Positions 16,770-25,705 of a stretch of DNA of 64,000 bases are shown one piece after another. The notes under the pieces were generated by a model that was given only the letters and a program-made list of their open reading frames with translations, did no database searches and was not told the DNA's origin. Both the position numbers and the translations under genes were made by a program. The stretch spans positions 186,001 to 250,000 of the forward strand of contig LADR01000024.1 in the NCBI GenBank assembly GCA_000961655.1, read 5' to 3'. Numbering within the stretch: the first letter of the stretch is position 1; every line of letters begins with the position of its first letter. Source of the DNA: Desulfatitalea sp. BRH_c12 (GTDB lineage: Bacteria > Desulfobacterota > Desulfobacteria > Desulfobacterales > Desulfosarcinaceae).

Positions 16770-17774
16770 TCAATATACAGCGTCGATATCAAGGGTGGAG
16801 CGTTGTCCTAAGTTCTTAAAGTTTTCGTTCATCCATGATTCTGCGGCGCGGTATCCCACATCGTGCAAATGCTGCAGGAATGCCCATTCGGCATTGAGTT
16901 TGCTTGATACACTAAGGTCAATAAGTTCTTCATCCGCATTGATACGGTGAAAAAATGTATTCTTGATTCCATTTTCTTTCATGTCTTGCGATTCGAGCAA
17001 TTTTGTCATCATGGCAATCGTGCGAACTTCCTTTATCAACGAGGCATTAAAAGATATTTCATTGATACGGTTGAGAATATCAGAGGCCTTTTGTGGAATT
17101 TCATTACGAACAATCGGATTTATCTGTACAATCATAATATCGCGCCCGCCGCATTCGGTAACCAGCGGAAACAGGGCCGGGTTTCCCATGTAACCACCAT
17201 CCCAGTATGCCTCCCCATCGATTTGCACAGCATGAAACAGAAAGGGTAGGCATGCTGATGCTATTACCATGTCTACTGTCATCTCTTCGCGGCGAAATAT
17301 CTTTTGCTTGCCTGTACGCACGTTTGTTGCGGCAACGAACAGCTTGATTCCTTCGGCATTGCGCACATGCTCGAAATCGATCAGAGAGGCAAGTTGCACG
17401 CGGAGCGGGTTTATATTCAAAGGATTCAACTCGTATGGGGAAACCAAGCGTGACAAGATATCAAAGAAAATGAATCCCGGCGAGGTATCTAGTGTCCAGC
17501 GCCCGAGCATTCGATCCAGGGTTGACCGCTGGAAGGGCGAAAACATGGCAGCCTTGCTGATCGAGGCCCAAAAGTGGTTTAATGCCTCGCGGGCGCCTTC
17601 TTTTCCGCCGCGATCCAGACCGTCGGCCAATACGACAGCGTTCATTGCCCCGGCACTGGTGCCACAGATCCCTTCAATTCGGATTCGATCGTCCAAAAGG
17701 AGGTAATCCAATACCCCCCATGTGAAAGCGCCGTGTGAGCCGCCCCCCTGAAGTGCCAACTCAATTAGTTTCAT
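16770..17774 (-). CDS. Patatin-like phospholipase
   Basis: 334 residues with the full patatin signature: oxyanion loop LQGGGSHGAFTWG near the start, nucleophile elbow GTSAG (about residue 40) and the catalytic Asp in DGGYMGNPAL. The enzyme is a Ser-Asp dyad lipid acyl hydrolase, possibly cytoplasmic as no signal peptide is seen. ATG 17774 is chosen for its upstream AGGAAAGATAAC; the frame extends 12 codons further 5'. Codon use looks more AT-rich than in the neighbours, hinting at transfer. Confidence 0.9.
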   Translation of the reverse strand: MKLIELALQGGGSHGAFTWGVLDYLLLDDRIRIEGICGTSAGAMNAVVLADGLDRGGKEGAREALNHFWASISKAAMFSPFQRSTLDRMLGRWTLDTSPGFIFFDILSRLVSPYELNPLNINPLRVQLASLIDFEHVRNAEGIKLFVAATNVRTGKQKIFRREEMTVDMVIASACLPFLFHAVQIDGEAYWDGGYMGNPALFPLVTECGGRDIMIVQINPIVRNEIPQKASDILNRINEISFNASLIKEVRTIAMMTKLLESQDMKENGIKNTFFHRINADEELIDLSVSSKLNAEWAFLQHLHDVGYRAAESWMNENFKNLGQRSTLDIDAVY

Positions 17775-17797
17775 GTTATCTTTCCTATTTTCTATAG

Positions 17798-18094
17798 TTA
17801 TATATTGCACGATTCGGCCTGTGAATAACTTCTACATTCCAGGATCGGCAAACGCATCAATTGATTGAAAGTAACCATTGCGATGACACAATTCAGAACC
17901 AGAAGGGCAAGCCTGATTTTTTGAACTCGAAACTTCGGGAAAAGGACACTGACGAGGATCACTGTTTTGAACAGTACGGCCATCTGAAATTCGTCACTAT
18001 ATAAGAACTGGTGGCCGGCCGTGCAACAAGGGCAAGCACAAATGCGGTTACCTGAAGGCTCGGTTCCCCAATATTTACATCCCGCGCGATTCAT
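17798..18094 (-). CDS. Possible small Cys-rich membrane protein
   Basis: The 380-base gap between the patatin and ETF:QO genes has an open minus-strand frame of up to 98 codons from ATG 18094. The predicted chain begins with a Cys-rich stretch (CACPCC) and then has two hydrophobic segments (MAVLFKTVILVSVLF and IRLALLVLNCVIAMVTF) that could span the membrane. It ends 23 bases before the patatin start, so it could be cotranscribed. There is no convincing ribosome site and I recognise no family, so it may be a chance ORF. The rest of the gap shows nothing. Confidence 0.28.
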   Translation of the reverse strand: MNRAGCKYWGTEPSGNRICACPCCTAGHQFLYSDEFQMAVLFKTVILVSVLFPKFRVQKIRLALLVLNCVIAMVTFNQLMRLPILECRSYSQAESCNI

Positions 18095-18154
18095 GCTATC
18101 GCTGAGCCGCACTTCACTGTGCCCATACATACGGATAACTATCCCAAAGGATTG

Positions 18155-19828
18155 ATGCTTATGACCACTGAACGTGAATCGATAGAGTTTGATGTGCTGA
18201 TCGTGGGGGGCGGACCGGCCGGCTTGGCCTGTGCCATCCGTCTGATGCAACTGGCCCGCAAAAGTGGCCGGGACATTGAAGTGGCCCTGATCGAAAAGGG
18301 CGCCGAGATCGGCGCGCACGCGGTCAGCGGCGCGGTGATGAAAACCGATGCCCTCGCGGAACTTTTGCCCGATCACATGGACAAGCAGTGTCCGGTGGAA
18401 ACGGTGGTGCGCGGCGACGCCTTTTACTATCTCACCGCCGTCAAGGCGTGGGCTCTGCCGATGACGCCACCCGCCATGCACAACGAGGGGTGCTACATCA
18501 TCAGCCTTTCGCGTTTTACACGTTGGATGGGCCAGATTGCCGAAGAAATGGGCATCAACCTTTTCCCCGGTTTTGCCGGCAACGAGGTACTCTATGGGGA
18601 GGACGGCCGCACGGTCATCGGCGTGCGCACCGGCGATAAAGGGTTGGGCAAGGATGGCGCACCCAAGTCGAATTTCGAACCCGGCATCGATCTGCTGGCC
18701 AAGGTGACGGTTTTTGCCGAAGGCGCGCGCGGCAATCTGGTCAAAGCCATCGCCGGCCGTTTAGGTCTGTACCAGGGCCGTCTGCCGGCGGTGTATGAAA
18801 CCGGAATCAAGGAAGTGATCCAACTACCCGCGGGACGTTCCTATTTTCAAGGAAAACCGGCCAACGATATCCATTTGATGGGCTACCCGTTGGGGCTCGA
18901 TACACCCGGCGGCGGCTTCATCTACGAGATGGCCGAGGACCGCATCGGTATCGGCTTTCTGACGGCCTTGTCTTATGAAGACCCCATGACCGACCCCTAC
19001 GAGATGTTCATGCGATTCAAGCGCCATCCCTTTGTGGCGGACATCATCATGGGTGGCAAGGTCATCGAGCAGGGCGCGCGCACGGTGGCCACCGGCGGTT
19101 ATTACTGCATGCCGCGCCTGGCCGTGAATGGGGCGGTTTTCGTGGGCGGCGATGCCGAGATTCATAACGGGCCGGCGATCAAAGGCATTCATGTCGGCAT
19201 GAAGTCGGGTATGCTGGCCGCTGAGGCCATCGTGGATGCCTTGGCCAAAGAGAATTTCACAGCCGTGGGCCTGGACGGCTATCCGCGGGCATTGAACGAT
19301 AGCTGGGTGAGAACCGAGCTGTGGGAAGGGCGCAACTTCACTCAGGCGCTGGCCAAAAAAGGGCTGGCCAAGTTCATTCACCTGGGGGCCCAAATGGTTA
19401 CCGGCGGACGTGGTTTGAAGGACCCGCTGCCCATGCCGGCCGATGCCGACACCCTCATGCCGTTGAAACCCGCTGCGGCGCAAACAGCGCCAAAAATCAG
19501 CTATGATGGCGAACTGTATGTGGATAAGTTAACCGGCGTCTACCTGTCCAAGACCATGCACCGTGAGGACCAGCCCTCTCATCTGATCATTCCCGACCCG
19601 GCGGTATGCAGCGAGCGCTGCTATCCGAAATACGGCAGCCCCTGCACCCGCTTTTGCCCCGGCAACGTCTACGAGCTCGAAGTGGATCCTAAAAACGGCA
19701 AGGCGCACATCAAATTGAATCCTTCCAACTGTTTTCACTGCAAAACCTGCGACATCAAGGACCCTTTCGGCAATATCCTCTGGACCTGTCCGGAAGGTGG
19801 CGAAGGACCGGGATATACCATCGTTTAG
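18155..19828 (+). CDS. Electron-transfer flavoprotein:quinone oxidoreductase
   Basis: About 557 residues; a membrane-associated FAD and 4Fe-4S enzyme that passes electrons from ETF (from acyl-CoA dehydrogenases) to the quinone pool. N-terminal FAD loop VLIVGGGPAGLACAIRLMQL, ETF:QO-specific AVSGAVM and GFIYEMAEDRIGIGFLTAL-type segments, and a C-terminal ferredoxin-like domain (CYPKYGSPCTRFCPG and NCFHCKTCDIKDP). ATG 18155 follows AAAGG by 5 bases; ATG 18161 and GTG 18119 are alternatives. No etfAB is adjacent. It supports beta-oxidation-type metabolism coupled to respiration. Confidence 0.95.
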   Translation: MLMTTERESIEFDVLIVGGGPAGLACAIRLMQLARKSGRDIEVALIEKGAEIGAHAVSGAVMKTDALAELLPDHMDKQCPVETVVRGDAFYYLTAVKAWALPMTPPAMHNEGCYIISLSRFTRWMGQIAEEMGINLFPGFAGNEVLYGEDGRTVIGVRTGDKGLGKDGAPKSNFEPGIDLLAKVTVFAEGARGNLVKAIAGRLGLYQGRLPAVYETGIKEVIQLPAGRSYFQGKPANDIHLMGYPLGLDTPGGGFIYEMAEDRIGIGFLTALSYEDPMTDPYEMFMRFKRHPFVADIIMGGKVIEQGARTVATGGYYCMPRLAVNGAVFVGGDAEIHNGPAIKGIHVGMKSGMLAAEAIVDALAKENFTAVGLDGYPRALNDSWVRTELWEGRNFTQALAKKGLAKFIHLGAQMVTGGRGLKDPLPMPADADTLMPLKPAAAQTAPKISYDGELYVDKLTGVYLSKTMHREDQPSHLIIPDPAVCSERCYPKYGSPCTRFCPGNVYELEVDPKNGKAHIKLNPSNCFHCKTCDIKDPFGNILWTCPEGGEGPGYTIV

Positions 19829-20164
19829 TCACCTTCGTCCGGGCGAAACCTTTTCGTCCGGACAAGAGTTTTATCTTGCCTATGACCTTTCATCGGTCTG
19901 TGCGTGTGCGCGTCCGAGTGGACTGCGGCACACCCACACGTTTATCGTGCGCCAGCAACGTTACAGAAAATGGCATGGCTGGCGTTTTGCGCAGACCTAT
20001 TCGCCCCGTTTTGGCTGTCTTTGGGTGAGGGCGAGCGTCCCAGCATGGGTTCATTTTCTGCCAGGGTGTAAATAATCCGGACAGTTTCTCAGGGTGTGCG
20101 TGTATTTACAGAGCCTGTGGGCTGTTGTATGTCTGTATCCTGAAGAAGAACGTTTTGCTGCAAG
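19829..20164. other. Intergenic stretch without a gene
   Basis: A short inverted repeat directly follows the ETF:QO gene (TCGTCCGGGCGAAA with TTTTCGTCCGGAC, about 19837-19860) and could form part of its terminator. The rest shows no credible ORF, RNA or promoter until the -24/-12 element at 20165. Confidence 0.4.
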
Positions 20165-20179
20165 TGGTACGGGTATTGC
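20165..20179 (+). promoter_or_regulatory. Sigma-54 (-24/-12) promoter upstream of the CBM48 mini-protein
   Basis: TGGTAC (20165-20170) and TTGC (20176-20179), with GG and GC separated by exactly 10 bases, followed by T. The match to TGGCACG-N4-TTGCT is very good, with one substitution in each consensus-rich part. Transcription would start near 20191, about 38 bases before the ATG at 20229. Confidence 0.7.
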
Positions 20180-20228
20180 TTATAATTAAGCGATACCTGT
20201 GGCGATCCAATCTAACATGGAGGAGAAA

Positions 20229-20549
20229 ATGGCTCCCAAGAAGATAGCGGCCAAGAAGACCGTTGCCCCCAAAAAGGAAACGGTCAAGCGACGTAGAATC
20301 GAGTTTGTGTTCGAAGCACCGGAAGCTCATGAGGTCTGCCTGGCGGGCACTTTTAATGATTGGTCTTTCAAAAAACACCGGATGAATAAAAATGGCAATG
20401 GATTGTGGCGCAAATCGGTCATATTGCCAAGTGGGGTGTATGAATACAAATTTCTGGTGGATGGGCGCTGGACCGAAGATCCTGCCAACGAGCGGCGGTG
20501 CCTGAATAGTTTCGGCAGCGTAAACAGCATCGTGCATGTGCCGGAATGA
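20229..20549 (+). CDS. Small CBM48 (AMPK-beta-like glycogen-binding) protein with Lys-rich N-terminus
   Basis: 106 residues. About the first 22 are Lys/Ala-rich (KKIAAKKTVAPKK), reminiscent of a nucleic-acid-binding or flexible tail. The rest is one carbohydrate-binding module of family 48: EVCLAGTFNDWSFKKHRM, GLWRKSV, YEYKFLVDGRWTEDP. In the family this fold binds alpha-glucans such as glycogen, but no catalytic domain is attached. ATG 20229 has an ideal GGAGGAG site 5 bases upstream; GTG 20199 is a weaker alternative. It is convergent with the ubiB-like gene and preceded by a -24/-12 promoter, so it is probably sigma-54 controlled. Confidence 0.82.
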   Translation: MAPKKIAAKKTVAPKKETVKRRRIEFVFEAPEAHEVCLAGTFNDWSFKKHRMNKNGNGLWRKSVILPSGVYEYKFLVDGRWTEDPANERRCLNSFGSVNSIVHVPE

Positions 20550-20579
20550 TCTGGACAAGGTCTCTGTCTCGCGTGGTCG

Positions 20580-22277
20580 TTAGAGCCTGCCCTTCTTAAT
20601 GATCGCCACCAGCAGCCATATTCCCAGGAACCCCGCAGTCAGGAATCCGGCGAGACCGATCACGGAAATGCCATAGAACAGGGGTGGCATGTTGGAGATG
20701 ACGATCATGGCCGAGCCGATGATCAGGGCCGCAATGATGATGGCAAAGGCAATGCGATTGCTGATCTGGTCATGCGTGATCAGCATTTTTTCCATATCCT
20801 TGAGCACCAGCGTCAGCGACATCTTCTTGTAACGCAAGGCATGGCTGATCTCTAGCAGATCTTTGGGGAAATCGTTTATAAACGTGTAGGACTGCTCGAT
20901 CAGACGGGTCACATCGTCCATCAGGCGTCCGGGTGCCAGGCGGGCTTTTTTTACTTGGCGGATAAAGGGGACGGCTGCCGCGATCATGTCGAACTCGGGG
21001 TGGAGCTGCCGGCCGATGCCTTCGACCTGAGAAAGGGCTTTGAGCATCAGGAAGATATCCGGTGCGATGCGCATGCGGTTCTTAGTGGCCACTTCCAGCA
21101 GATGCTGCATCAGTTTGCCCAGTTCGATGTCCCCGAGCGGTTTGTACAGGTGGCGCCCGATAAAGTCGGCCACGTCTTTCTCCAACTGGGTGATGTCGGG
21201 CTCTTCATCCCATTGGGCCAGCTTCAGCAGCACTTCGGCCGTGCGCGGCTCGTCGTGTTGAATGACGCTTTCCATCAGTGTGACAAAAATCTCGCGCGTG
21301 GCGCGATTGACCGCGCCCATCATGCCGAAATCGATCAAACAGATGATGTTATCGGGCAATACGAATATGTTGCCTGGATGGGGATCGGCATGGAAGAAGC
21401 CGAACGTGAAAATCTGCTTGAACAATATGTCGGCGCCGCGCTCGGTAATCAACCGGCGGTCCAGTCCGGCCTGGTCGATTTTCGCGACGTCGGATGCCTT
21501 TATCCCATCAACGAATTCGATGGTCAGCATCCGCCGGCTGGAATGCTCGCGGTACACTTTGGGCACATAAATAGTTGGATCGTCCAAAAGCTGCCCGGCC
21601 ACACGCTCCATGCTGGCGGCCTCGATGGTGTAGTCCATCTCTTTTTCGATGGTACGGGCAAATTCTTCGACGATCTTGACCGGCCGGTGGAAGGAGAGTT
21701 CTTCGATGTGCCGCTCGATCAAGGTGGCCAGATGAAGCATGATTTCCAGATCGACCTCGACGATTCTCTGTATCCCGGGCCGCTCGATCTTGACCACCAC
21801 TTCATCCCCATTGTGCAGGCGGGCACGGTGCACCTGTCCGATCGAGGCCGAGGCCAGCGGCTGAGGGTCGAGGGTCTCAAAAATCAGCTCGTGGGGCCGG
21901 CCCATTTCGGACGCAATGGTTTTCGTGAACGCATCGAAGCCGAAGGCCGGCACTTTGTCCTGCAGCTTTGAAAATTCATTGATGAAATCCACCGTCACAA
22001 GGTCGGGGCGCGTGGATAGCACCTGGCCCAGCTTGATGTAAGTGGGGCCCAACTCTTCCAGGGCCATGCGGATGCGTTCGGCGCGCGTGAGTTTTTCAAG
22101 CCGGTCGCGGCGTTTGCGCGAAATCATCTGCAGCCCGATTTCGATGTACTGCTCGATCCGCAACGTTTCGATCAGATCGCCGAAACCGTACTTGAAGAGA
22201 ACCCCCAGAATCTGGCGGTACCGGTTCAGATGGCGGTAAGTGCGCCCGAGGACGCCAATTTTGCGAATACTGATCAT
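20580..22277 (-). CDS. ubiB: UbiB/ABC1/COQ8-family atypical kinase
   Basis: 565 residues. The KxGQ motif (YIKLGQVLSTRPD, about 80-92), the Ala-rich loop (PLASASIGQVHRA), the FHADPHPGNIF catalytic loop and CLIDFGMMG metal site are all present. Two C-terminal hydrophobic helices (IAFAIIIAALIIGSAMIVI and the following segment) anchor it in the membrane. In E. coli the family is needed for quinone synthesis, through an ATPase/kinase role that is not fully settled. GGAG lies 6 bases before ATG 22277. A phasin-like protein is encoded just upstream on the same strand. Confidence 0.93.
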   Translation of the reverse strand: MISIRKIGVLGRTYRHLNRYRQILGVLFKYGFGDLIETLRIEQYIEIGLQMISRKRRDRLEKLTRAERIRMALEELGPTYIKLGQVLSTRPDLVTVDFINEFSKLQDKVPAFGFDAFTKTIASEMGRPHELIFETLDPQPLASASIGQVHRARLHNGDEVVVKIERPGIQRIVEVDLEIMLHLATLIERHIEELSFHRPVKIVEEFARTIEKEMDYTIEAASMERVAGQLLDDPTIYVPKVYREHSSRRMLTIEFVDGIKASDVAKIDQAGLDRRLITERGADILFKQIFTFGFFHADPHPGNIFVLPDNIICLIDFGMMGAVNRATREIFVTLMESVIQHDEPRTAEVLLKLAQWDEEPDITQLEKDVADFIGRHLYKPLGDIELGKLMQHLLEVATKNRMRIAPDIFLMLKALSQVEGIGRQLHPEFDMIAAAVPFIRQVKKARLAPGRLMDDVTRLIEQSYTFINDFPKDLLEISHALRYKKMSLTLVLKDMEKMLITHDQISNRIAFAIIIAALIIGSAMIVISNMPPLFYGISVIGLAGFLTAGFLGIWLLVAIIKKGRL

Positions 22278-22425
22278 GATACTCCGGCTTGGAAAATGGC
22301 TGTTGTGCGCAAGGAGAGGGCCGTGATCCGTTCAGGCCATGCGGCATGGGGGTGCAGGACAGCCGGAGAACGGCAGGCCGCGCCGCTAACCGAACAAAGG
22401 TGAAAACGTCTCGATCGGGTAAAAT

Positions 22426-22740
22426 CTAGTCACTTTTGAGGGTCATGGTGTTGATAACACTCTTGAGCTCGCGAATCTCTTTTTTCAGCTCTTTGAGTTC
22501 GTCGGTGGTCACGATGTTGGTTTTTTTGAGGAACTCTTTCACGCTCTTTTCGACACGCTTTTCCAGTTTTTCCTGGGCTTCGTCGTAGCGTCTCTGAACA
22601 TCGTCCATGAACTTACGACCTTCGGATTCAGACATCTCGCCTTTTTTTTGCAGTTCTTTGACCAGGTCTTCCATTTCGTCCTTGGTCTTGAGCGCGAGAC
22701 CAATGCTGGCAAGAATGCTTTTTTTGACTAAATCGAACAT
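22426..22740 (-). CDS. Phasin-like/PhaF-type coiled-coil protein
   Basis: 104 residues, helical, with heptad-like charge patterning and no Cys. The N-terminus (MFDLVKKSILASIGLALKTKDEME) matches the short phasin-like family related to polyhydroxyalkanoate granule proteins; the end (LKKEIRELKSVINTM) is a coiled coil. AAAGGAGG lies 8 bases before ATG 22740. It precedes the UbiB-like gene by about 150 bases on the same strand, a pairing common in this group. A granule function is inferred; no PHA synthase is in the window. Confidence 0.7.
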   Translation of the reverse strand: MFDLVKKSILASIGLALKTKDEMEDLVKELQKKGEMSESEGRKFMDDVQRRYDEAQEKLEKRVEKSVKEFLKKTNIVTTDELKELKKEIRELKSVINTMTLKSD

Positions 22741-23065
22741 GCGCGATCCTCCTTTGGAAGCGATAGTGTTGTCGGCAGGTTTCTTTTAGCTACCATTAAT
22801 AGGGTCAACTTAAAAGTGCAAAATTGATCCGTCATCGCGCCGTTCTAAAATGGCGCTTGACTGGGAAGCCCAACTTACCTAACTTTAGGGTGTAATAACT
22901 TTCGGGTTCTACCAAGCAAGGTGTGCGGGTGGCGCTGACCATTGGCCCGATTGCCGGCGTGGGCACCCGTTTTTCAATTGGGGCTGATATGCACGCATCC
23001 ACGATGACCTCGTGTATCTTCTCCTGAACACTGAATCGATCAAGGAACAGAGAGGACTCAATATT
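22741..23065. other. Intergenic stretch between the divergent phasin-like and cooC genes
   Basis: A divergent promoter region about 325 bases long. I see no ORF, repeat or clear -35/-10 or -24/-12 pair. Confidence 0.35.
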
Positions 23066-23815
23066 ATGGCTTTTACAATTGCGTTGGCCGGCAAAGGCGG
23101 AACAGGCAAGACCACCGTGGCCGGTCTGTTGATCAAGTATCTTATTTCAAAGGGCAAAACGCCCGTCCTGGCGGTTGATGCGGACTCTAACGCCAACCTC
23201 AATGAAGTGCTGGGTCTGGAGGTCAACTGCACGCTGGGTCATGCGCGTGAAGAGATGAAAAAAGGCCAGGTGCCGGCCGGCATGACCAAGGATATCTTCA
23301 TGGAGATGCGGATAGAAGAGGCCGTTGCTGAGCAAGAAGGCTTCGACCTGATTGTCATGGGGCAGCCCGAAGGTTCCGGCTGTTATTGCGCGGCCAATAA
23401 CCTTTTGACCAATTGCCTGGAGCGCCTGGTGGACAACTATGCCTATGTGGTGATGGACAACGAAGCTGGCATGGAGCATATCAGCCGTTTGACCACCAAT
23501 AATGTGGACGTGCTGCTCATCGTCACGGATACCTCCCGGCGCGGGTTGCAGGCCGGGTTGCGCATCGAAAAACTGTCGCGCGAATTGAATATCGGTGTCA
23601 AAAACAGCTATCTGGTGATCAACCGTGCCAAATCCGACCCCTCTGAAGAGGTGCTCGATCTGCTCGGTAAGGATGGCTTGCCGCTGGCCGGGGTGATCCC
23701 CGACGATCAGACCGTCTATGCCTTTGATCTTGACGGCCGGCCGACCATCGAGATCGATGCCGGCAATCCGGCGGTCCAAGCGGCCTATGCCATTTTCGAC
23801 AAGATATTGGTCTAA
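23066..23815 (+). CDS. cooC: CooC-type CO dehydrogenase nickel-insertion ATPase
   Basis: 249 residues, MinD/ArsA-type P-loop ATPase. The deviant Walker A GKGGTGKTT is at 8-16, switch AVDADSN follows, and the CooC-specific CxC is in GSGCYCAANNLL. The family delivers nickel to carbon monoxide dehydrogenase and to CO dehydrogenase/acetyl-CoA synthase, so it points to a Wood-Ljungdahl pathway used oxidatively or reductively. ATG 23066 with AGAGGA upstream is chosen; the frame is open 18 codons further 5'. The CODH genes are not in the window. Confidence 0.9.
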   Translation: MAFTIALAGKGGTGKTTVAGLLIKYLISKGKTPVLAVDADSNANLNEVLGLEVNCTLGHAREEMKKGQVPAGMTKDIFMEMRIEEAVAEQEGFDLIVMGQPEGSGCYCAANNLLTNCLERLVDNYAYVVMDNEAGMEHISRLTTNNVDVLLIVTDTSRRGLQAGLRIEKLSRELNIGVKNSYLVINRAKSDPSEEVLDLLGKDGLPLAGVIPDDQTVYAFDLDGRPTIEIDAGNPAVQAAYAIFDKILV

Positions 23816-23963
23816 ACAGCACATTCAGGTTCATAGATCGTGCCGACCTCCGACGATCCTCGAAAGGCGTTGCTTGACGAACCAGAATGACCGATCCGAA
23901 TATCCGCATGGCCGGTGAGCTGTTCAGCAGATCCAAACCGGCCGATACAGCAAGGGAGCAGTC

Positions 23964-24917
23964 ATGAAAAAAACAGGTTTCCTTTTTGACCAGCGCTTTC
24001 TCTTGCATGATACCGGACCCTATCATCCCGAGCGATCGGAGCGCCTCAGCGCGATTTACCAGGGCATCCGGGACGCGGGGTTGATGTCGCATGTGTCCGT
24101 CATGCCCGCTGTCTTGACAGATATGAAATGGGTACTGGACATTCATACCCAGGAGTATGTCCGCCGGTTCGAGGAACTTTGTCTGGCCGGCCGGCGCACC
24201 TTGGATTCCGAAGACAATCAGATGTCGCGTGATACCTGGGAAGCCGCCCAGTTGGCGGTTGGCGGTGTTCTGGAGGCCGCCCGCGGGATCATGGCCGGCG
24301 ACATCGACAATGCCTTCTGCGCGGTTCGACCGCCGGGACACCATGCCGAAAGCGGCGAGGCCATGGGGTTCTGCTATTTTAACAATGTGGCTATCGCTGC
24401 GCGTTATTTTCAAAAAGAATGGGGCGTGGAGCGGGTGGGAATCATCGATTTCGACGTGCATCACGGCAATGGCACGCAGCATGTCTTCGAAGACGATCCG
24501 ACCGTCTATTACTACTCCATTCACCAGCATCCTTCTTTTGCCTATCCGGGCACCGGCCGCGAGTTCGAAATGGGGTCGGGCAGAGGATACGGTTTTACCA
24601 AAAACTCTCCCGTGCTGCCAGGACAAGGCGATGACGAGTATCGCCGCTTGATCGAGAAAGACCTGCTGCCGGCCTTCAGATCGTTCATGCCGCAGGTGAT
24701 CATTCTTTCCACCGGCTTCGATGCGCACCAGGATGACGAGATGGCCGATATGCGCGTGACCACCGAAGGGTTTGCCTGGATCATGCGCACGATGATGGCA
24801 CTGGCCGAAACCTGTTCCAGCGGGCGGCTGCTGTCCGTACTCGAAGGCGGGTATGCTTTGGAGCGGTTGCCCGAACTGGGCGCCGGACATGTAAAAATTC
24901 TGCTTGATGGCGAATAA
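23964..24917 (+). CDS. Histone deacetylase-family protein (AcuC-like)
   Basis: 317 residues, zinc-dependent HDAC fold. Zinc and catalytic residues are visible: RPPGHHAE (catalytic His pair), DFDVHHGNGTQ (zinc Asp and His) and STGFDAHQDDEM (zinc Asp). Bacterial homologues are AcuC, which deacetylates acetyl-CoA synthetase, or acetylpolyamine amidohydrolases. AAGGGAG precedes ATG 23964. A CBS protein of AcuB type follows 84 bases later, echoing the Bacillus acuBC gene pair and favouring the AcuC assignment. Confidence 0.88.
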   Translation: MKKTGFLFDQRFLLHDTGPYHPERSERLSAIYQGIRDAGLMSHVSVMPAVLTDMKWVLDIHTQEYVRRFEELCLAGRRTLDSEDNQMSRDTWEAAQLAVGGVLEAARGIMAGDIDNAFCAVRPPGHHAESGEAMGFCYFNNVAIAARYFQKEWGVERVGIIDFDVHHGNGTQHVFEDDPTVYYYSIHQHPSFAYPGTGREFEMGSGRGYGFTKNSPVLPGQGDDEYRRLIEKDLLPAFRSFMPQVIILSTGFDAHQDDEMADMRVTTEGFAWIMRTMMALAETCSSGRLLSVLEGGYALERLPELGAGHVKILLDGE

Positions 24918-25001
24918 GACGGCTTCGCCGAAGGCGCTTTCGCGCGAGTTGCGAAGGGCAACCGTCCCACTGCCCGGTGGTGGGCAAAAGGAGGAGAAAA
25001 G

Positions 25002-25682
25002 ATGTTCGTCAGCCAATCCATGACGCGCAAAGTCATTACCGTGTCCCGCCAGACCCCCTTGGTGGAGGCCCAGGCACTGATGCAGCAGCACGGTATCCGG
25101 CACTTGCCGGTCGTGTCGGCGCAGAATCTGCTGGAGGGAATCATCACCGATCGCGATATCCGCAGCGCTTTTCCGTATCAGACGGCCAAGGGGGAATCGT
25201 CCCGGCAGGAACAAGAAAGGTTCGCCGGCATGAAAGTGGCCGACGTGATGACGTCCGATCCGATCACCATCTCTCCGACGCACACCCTGCAGGATGCTTT
25301 GCTGATGATTCAGGAGAGCCGGGTGGGCGCCTTCCCGGTTGTGGATCAGGATCGCAAATTAAAAGGCATCATCTCGGTGCGCGATCTGTTGCGTGCGTTC
25401 ATCAATGTCATGGGCATCGGTCAGCCCGGGACGCTGTTGTGTGTTCTGGTCGACGACAAGGTGGGGCAACTCAAAAGGATCGTCGATGCCATCACCGAAG
25501 AGGGGATTTCATTCGGCAGCGTGCTGGTGGCGCGTTACTGGGAAAAGGACAAGCGCGCGGTATTCCCCTATCTGTTGACCAACAATGTCATCCGGGTCAA
25601 AAAGAAGCTTCAGGCAATGGGCTTTACGCTGCTGGATCCGATGAAGTGGTACCTGGATCAGCTCCCCAAGAGCGACGAGTAG
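25002..25682 (+). CDS. Tandem CBS domain protein with C-terminal ACT-like region (AcuB-like)
   Basis: 226 residues. Two CBS repeats (about 1-55 and 75-130) each show the MTRKVITV/MTSDPITI entry and the GIITDRDIR/GIISVRDLL exit that bind adenosyl ligands. The C-terminal 80 residues look like an ACT-type regulatory domain (TLLCVLVDDKVGQLKRIVDAI). This architecture matches AcuB. AAGGAGGAG lies 8 bases before the ATG. It likely senses an adenine nucleotide or SAM state; with the preceding HDAC it may tune acetyl-CoA synthetase activity. Confidence 0.85.
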   Translation: MFVSQSMTRKVITVSRQTPLVEAQALMQQHGIRHLPVVSAQNLLEGIITDRDIRSAFPYQTAKGESSRQEQERFAGMKVADVMTSDPITISPTHTLQDALLMIQESRVGAFPVVDQDRKLKGIISVRDLLRAFINVMGIGQPGTLLCVLVDDKVGQLKRIVDAITEEGISFGSVLVARYWEKDKRAVFPYLLTNNVIRVKKKLQAMGFTLLDPMKWYLDQLPKSDE

Positions 25683-25705
25683 CAGTGCGACGCGCGGAAA
25701 CCATA

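Noticed and set aside
24977-25705. Long 5' extension of the PrmA frame
   Set aside because: Overlaps the CBS gene, which is clearly real in its own frame; PrmA homology starts at 25706.
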